Below are positions 19,566 through 22,294 of a DNA stretch of 22,294 bases, one piece after another (positions within the stretch are counted from its first letter, which is position 1; every line of letters begins with the position of its first letter). The position numbers and the translations under genes are program-made. Below the pieces are notes generated by a model, which was not told the DNA's origin, did no database searches, and was given only the letters and a program-made list of their open reading frames with translations. Source of the stretch: DASSTY01 sp035760645 (GTDB lineage Bacteria > Gemmatimonadota > Gemmatimonadetes > Gemmatimonadales > GWC2-71-9). The stretch spans positions 1 to 22,294 of the forward strand of contig DASTSO010000056.1 of assembly GCA_035760645.1 (NCBI GenBank), written 5' to 3'.

Positions 19566-20746
19566 CGGGCGCGCCGCTCGCCCTCGCCTTCTCGGGCGGC
19601 CTCGACACCTCGTACTGCGTGCCCCGCCTCGCCGAGGCGGGGTGGGCGGTGCACACCGTCTACGTCAACACCGGCGGCGCGAGCGCCGAGGAGCGCGCGG
19701 CGATCCGCCGCCAGGCGCTCGCCGTGGGCGCCGTGGCGCACCACGAGGTGGACGCGCGCGCCGAGGTGTTCGACCGCTTCGTCCGCTATCTCATCCAGGG
19801 CAACGTCCTCCGGGGCGAGGTCTACCCGCTGAGCGTCGCCGCCGAGCGCACCCAGCAGGCGATCGCCGTCGTGCGGGTGGCGCGCGAGATCGGCGCGGCC
19901 GCGGTGGCGCACGGCTCCACCGGCGCCGGCAACGACCAGGTGCGCTTCGACGTCGCGCTCCGGGTGCTCGCGCCCGAGCTGGAGATCGTCACCCCGATCC
20001 GCGACGCGGGCCTCACCCGTCCCGAGGCGATCCGCTTTCTCGAGGCGCGCGGGCTCCCGGTACCCGGGCAGGCCGGGGCCTACTCGGTGAACGCGGGGCT
20101 CTGGGGCACCACCTGGGGCGGCGGCTGGACCCACGACTCGTGGGCCGGCCCGCCCGCCGAGCTGCTCGACCCGCCGGCCGGCGCACCTGCGCCGCGCGAG
20201 GTGGTGCTCGGGTGGCAGCGGGGGCTCCCGGTGGCGCTCGACGGCCAGGCGGGCGAGGGCGCCGAACTGGTGGACCGGATCAACCTGCTAGCCCGGGCGT
20301 ACGGCTTCGGGCGGGACATCCACGTCGGTGAGACCACCATCGGCATCAAGGGCCGGGTCGGCTTCGAGGCCGGCGCGGCGCTGCTGCTCATCCGGGCGCA
20401 CCGCGAGCTCGAGAAGCTGGTGCTCACGCGCTGGCAGATGTTCTGGAAGGACCAGCTGGCGAAGTTCTACGGCGACCGGTTGCACGAAGGCCAGTATTTC
20501 GACCCGGCGCTCCGCGACATCGAGGCGCTGATCGCGAGCTCGCAGGCGCGGGTGGAGGGGGAGACGCGGGTGCGGCTCGCGCCGGGGCGGTTCCAGGTGG
20601 TGGGCACCCGGAGCCCGTATTCGATGATGGACCCGGCCGTCGCCACCTACGGCGAGGACAACCGGCTCTGGACGGGGGAGGAGGCCCGCGGGTTCGCCCG
20701 GGTCTCGGCCATCCCGTCACTGATCGCCCGCCGGGCGGGAGGGTGA
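19547..20746 (+). CDS. argG: Argininosuccinate synthase
   Basis: The 399-residue cytoplasmic enzyme joins citrulline and aspartate with ATP to give argininosuccinate, the penultimate step of arginine biosynthesis. The ATP-pyrophosphatase P-loop SGGLDTS is at 16-22, followed by GNVLRGEVYPLSVAAER, AVAHGSTGAGNDQVRFD and the C-terminal KGRVGFEAGAALLL and RDIEALIASSQ segments. HGSTGAGNDQ replaces the more common HGCTGKGNDQ; together with the other segments this matches, from memory, the ArgG subfamily of Bacteroidota. ATG 19547 is the only sensible start, with an N-terminal extension of about 10 residues (MQTPCTPGAP). The next gene begins 1 nt after the stop. It appears to be the first gene of the arginine operon. 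Confidence 0.96.
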   Translation: MQTPCTPGAPLALAFSGGLDTSYCVPRLAEAGWAVHTVYVNTGGASAEERAAIRRQALAVGAVAHHEVDARAEVFDRFVRYLIQGNVLRGEVYPLSVAAERTQQAIAVVRVAREIGAAAVAHGSTGAGNDQVRFDVALRVLAPELEIVTPIRDAGLTRPEAIRFLEARGLPVPGQAGAYSVNAGLWGTTWGGGWTHDSWAGPPAELLDPPAGAPAPREVVLGWQRGLPVALDGQAGEGAELVDRINLLARAYGFGRDIHVGETTIGIKGRVGFEAGAALLLIRAHRELEKLVLTRWQMFWKDQLAKFYGDRLHEGQYFDPALRDIEALIASSQARVEGETRVRLAPGRFQVVGTRSPYSMMDPAVATYGEDNRLWTGEEARGFARVSAIPSLIARRAGG

Positions 20747-20747
20747 G

Positions 20748-21833
20748 ATGGTCGTGACCACCAGGGTCCGGCTCGACCGGATCTCGTCGTCCACCCGCAA
20801 CGCCCGGCTCAGCACCGACGTCATCGTCGGCGACGAGATCGTGGCCGCGGAGGGTTACGTCCTCGCCGTGCGGATCCTCGAGGACAAGTCCACCTACAAC
20901 ACCGTCGAGGACCTGGCGGGGCGGATGGTCTCCCTCCGCGCCGGCGACGTCCTGGCCGGCACGCTCGGCGTGCGCCGCGCGCTGCGTGGCTACGCCGGCG
21001 AGGTGCCGAGCCACATCGCCGTGGGCGACGTGATCAACGTCCTCAACCTCGGCGGGATCCTGGGCCGGTGCACCTCCTCCAACCCGGAGATCGGCGCGCC
21101 GTTCAAGGCCGAGGTGCTGGGCGCCATCCTCGCGTTCCCGGAGCTCGGCGACCGGATCGGCCGCCCGGCCCACATCCGCGACGGCGCGGTGCCGGCGGCC
21201 GACCGGCTGCAGCTCGAGGCCCCGGTGGTGTACGTGGCGGGGACCTGCATGAACGCGGGCAAGACGGTCGCCGCCACCGAGCTGGTGCGCGGGCTCTCGC
21301 GCGGCGGGCTCCGGGTGGCGGCGGCCAAGCTCACCGGCGTCTCGCTGATGCGCGACTCGCTCTCGATGCAGGACGCCGGCGCCGTCGCCGCGCTCACGTT
21401 CAACGACGCCGGCGCCGCGAGCACCCACGCCGGGATGACGGTGGGCGTGGCCAAGGGGATCTTCAACCGGCTCGCCGGCGAGCGCCCCGACGTGATCGTG
21501 GCGGAGCTGGGCGACGGGATCCTGGGCGAGTATGGCGTGCAGGACATCCTGCAGGACCGCGAGCTCACCGCCGCCGGCGCCGCGTACGTGATGGCGGCCC
21601 CGGACCCGGTCGGGTGCTGGGGCGCGGTGGAGCTGATGCGCGAGCGGTTCGGGCTCCCCGTGACGGTGCTCACCGGCCCCGCCACCGACAACGAGGTCGG
21701 CCGCGACTACATCCGCGCGTCGCTCGGCGTGCCGGCCCACAACGCCAAGCGCGACGCCGAGGGGCTGGTGCAGGTGGTGCGCGCGGCGCTGGCCCGGCGC
21801 GAGTCGGGCGCGTCGGCCGGGGCCGCGGCGTGA
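20748..21833 (+). CDS. Uncharacterised BioD/CobQ-like P-loop protein between argG and argC
   Basis: The 361-residue protein has two parts. Residues about 1-150 form a strand-rich domain with repeated Gly-Asp-Val turns (RAGDVLAGTLGVRRALRG, AVGDVINVLNLGGILG). Residues about 160-350 form a nucleotide-binding domain: GTCMNAGKT (165-173) has the GTxxxxGKT spacing of dethiobiotin synthetase, Lys194 (AAKLTG) sits where BioD has its KPV Lys, and DVIVAELGDG (248-257) resembles the BioD/CobQ segment with EGAGG. It also recalls DUF1611 proteins. An ATP-dependent ligase, amidotransferase partner or regulator is possible; none is shown. It starts 1 nt after argG and its TGA overlaps the GTG of argC, so it is tightly coupled to arginine synthesis. 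Confidence 0.82.
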   Translation: MVVTTRVRLDRISSSTRNARLSTDVIVGDEIVAAEGYVLAVRILEDKSTYNTVEDLAGRMVSLRAGDVLAGTLGVRRALRGYAGEVPSHIAVGDVINVLNLGGILGRCTSSNPEIGAPFKAEVLGAILAFPELGDRIGRPAHIRDGAVPAADRLQLEAPVVYVAGTCMNAGKTVAATELVRGLSRGGLRVAAAKLTGVSLMRDSLSMQDAGAVAALTFNDAGAASTHAGMTVGVAKGIFNRLAGERPDVIVAELGDGILGEYGVQDILQDRELTAAGAAYVMAAPDPVGCWGAVELMRERFGLPVTVLTGPATDNEVGRDYIRASLGVPAHNAKRDAEGLVQVVRAALARRESGASAGAAA

Positions 21834-22294
21834 AGGTCGCCGTCATCGGCGCCGCCGGGTACGCCGGCGGCGAGCTGCTGCGTCTCCTCCACCAGCACCC
21901 CGAGGTGGACGGCGTCGTGGCCACCAGCCGGAGCCAGGCCGGGAAGCCGGTGGCGTCGGTCCATCCGCAGCTCGCGACGGTCACCGACGCGAGCTTCTCC
22001 GGCGCGGCGCCGGCCGAGGCCGCGGCCGGGGCCGACGTGGTGTTCCTGGCGCTCGAGCACGGCGAGTCGTCGCGCGTGGCGGGGGAGATCCTCGCCCGGA
22101 AGCCCAAGCTGGTGGTGGACATCGCCGCCGACTTCCGGACCTCGGACCTCGCCCTCTACGAGCGGTTCTACGGCCCGCACCCCGCGCCCGCCCTGGTGCC
22201 GGAATTCACCTACGCCCTCGCGGACCTCGCGGGGACGGCGCTCCGGGGCAAGCGCGCGCTCGCAGCGCCGGGATGCTTCGCGACCGCGGCCCAG
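21830..22294 (+). CDS. argC: N-acetyl-gamma-glutamyl-phosphate reductase (partial, C-terminus beyond window)
   Basis: The first 155 codons are present. The NADP-binding glycine motif GAAGYAG is at 7-13 and the catalytic Cys149 is in APGCFATAAQ. SRSQAGKPVASVHPQL and DIAADFRTSDLALYERFYG are typical of ArgC. It reduces acyl-glutamyl phosphate to the semialdehyde in ornithine/arginine synthesis. The PGCFATAAQ surroundings are closer, from memory, to Bacteroidota ArgC (PGCFAT) than to the PGCYPT form. The GTG start overlaps the stop of the P-loop gene (GTGA), with no strong ribosome site, so translation is probably coupled. The last half, including the substrate-binding His region, is outside the window. 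Confidence 0.95.
   Translation, partial: MKVAVIGAAGYAGGELLRLLHQHPEVDGVVATSRSQAGKPVASVHPQLATVTDASFSGAAPAEAAAGADVVFLALEHGESSRVAGEILARKPKLVVDIAADFRTSDLALYERFYGPHPAPALVPEFTYALADLAGTALRGKRALAAPGCFATAAQ

Noticed and set aside
1..22294. tRNA, rRNA, insertion sequence or riboswitch
   Set aside because: No cloverleaf, transposase frame, terminal inverted repeats or recognisable riboswitch core were seen by eye on either strand; covariance-model searches could not be run.

Overview
The window comes from a very GC-rich bacterial chromosome with dense genes and a uniform G/C third-position bias. I think it is a Gemmatimonadota (Gemmatimonadetes) member or a close relative. The reasons are outer-membrane proteins with thrombospondin type-3 repeats and Asp-Ser-Val-Arg-Val-Ala helices, many small exported beta-barrel proteins and lipoproteins, and an arginine operon whose ArgG and ArgC look like the Bacteroidota-type subfamily. 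This assignment is an inference; there is no rRNA or marker gene here.

Left part (1-2960, minus strand): an edge-truncated basic DUF6496-type protein, then two tandem envelope beta-barrel genes. One has two thrombospondin-3 repeats and no OmpA domain. The other has a barrel, one thrombospondin-3 repeat, a helical spacer built from an 18-bp DNA repeat, and an OmpA peptidoglycan-binding domain. Each has a hairpin terminator and a recognisable promoter. Divergent from them (3051-11257, plus strand) is a two-gene operon for a bacterial alpha-2-macroglobulin with an intact thioester motif and penicillin-binding protein 1C. The divergent region holds opposed promoters and a GTGA-N6-TCAC palindrome.

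Middle part (11300-18700): a small lipoprotein, an aldo/keto reductase and a 102-residue orphan on the plus strand; a minus-strand NhaP2-type K+/H+ antiporter; divergent from it by only 27 bp, a voltage-gated-like channel with a non-canonical selectivity filter, whose stop overlaps the start of an M28 peptidase lipoprotein; then a minus-strand Nramp-related transporter.

Right part (18900-22294, plus strand): an outer-membrane barrel protein, then an arginine operon of argG, an uncharacterised BioD/CobQ-like P-loop protein, and argC (cut by the window edge). The genes are spaced 1 nt apart or overlap. argG appears to have a promoter that would give a leaderless mRNA, embedded in an array of TGCA half-sites.

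The least explained structures are (i) two inverted arrays of 7-8-nt G-rich units around a spacer with an inner hairpin, one between convergent genes (13453-13581) and one translated inside the PBP1C gene (10911-11016), with a one-armed array at 17302-17341, and (ii) the P-loop protein locked between argG and argC. The rest looks like ordinary envelope, transport and biosynthesis genes.
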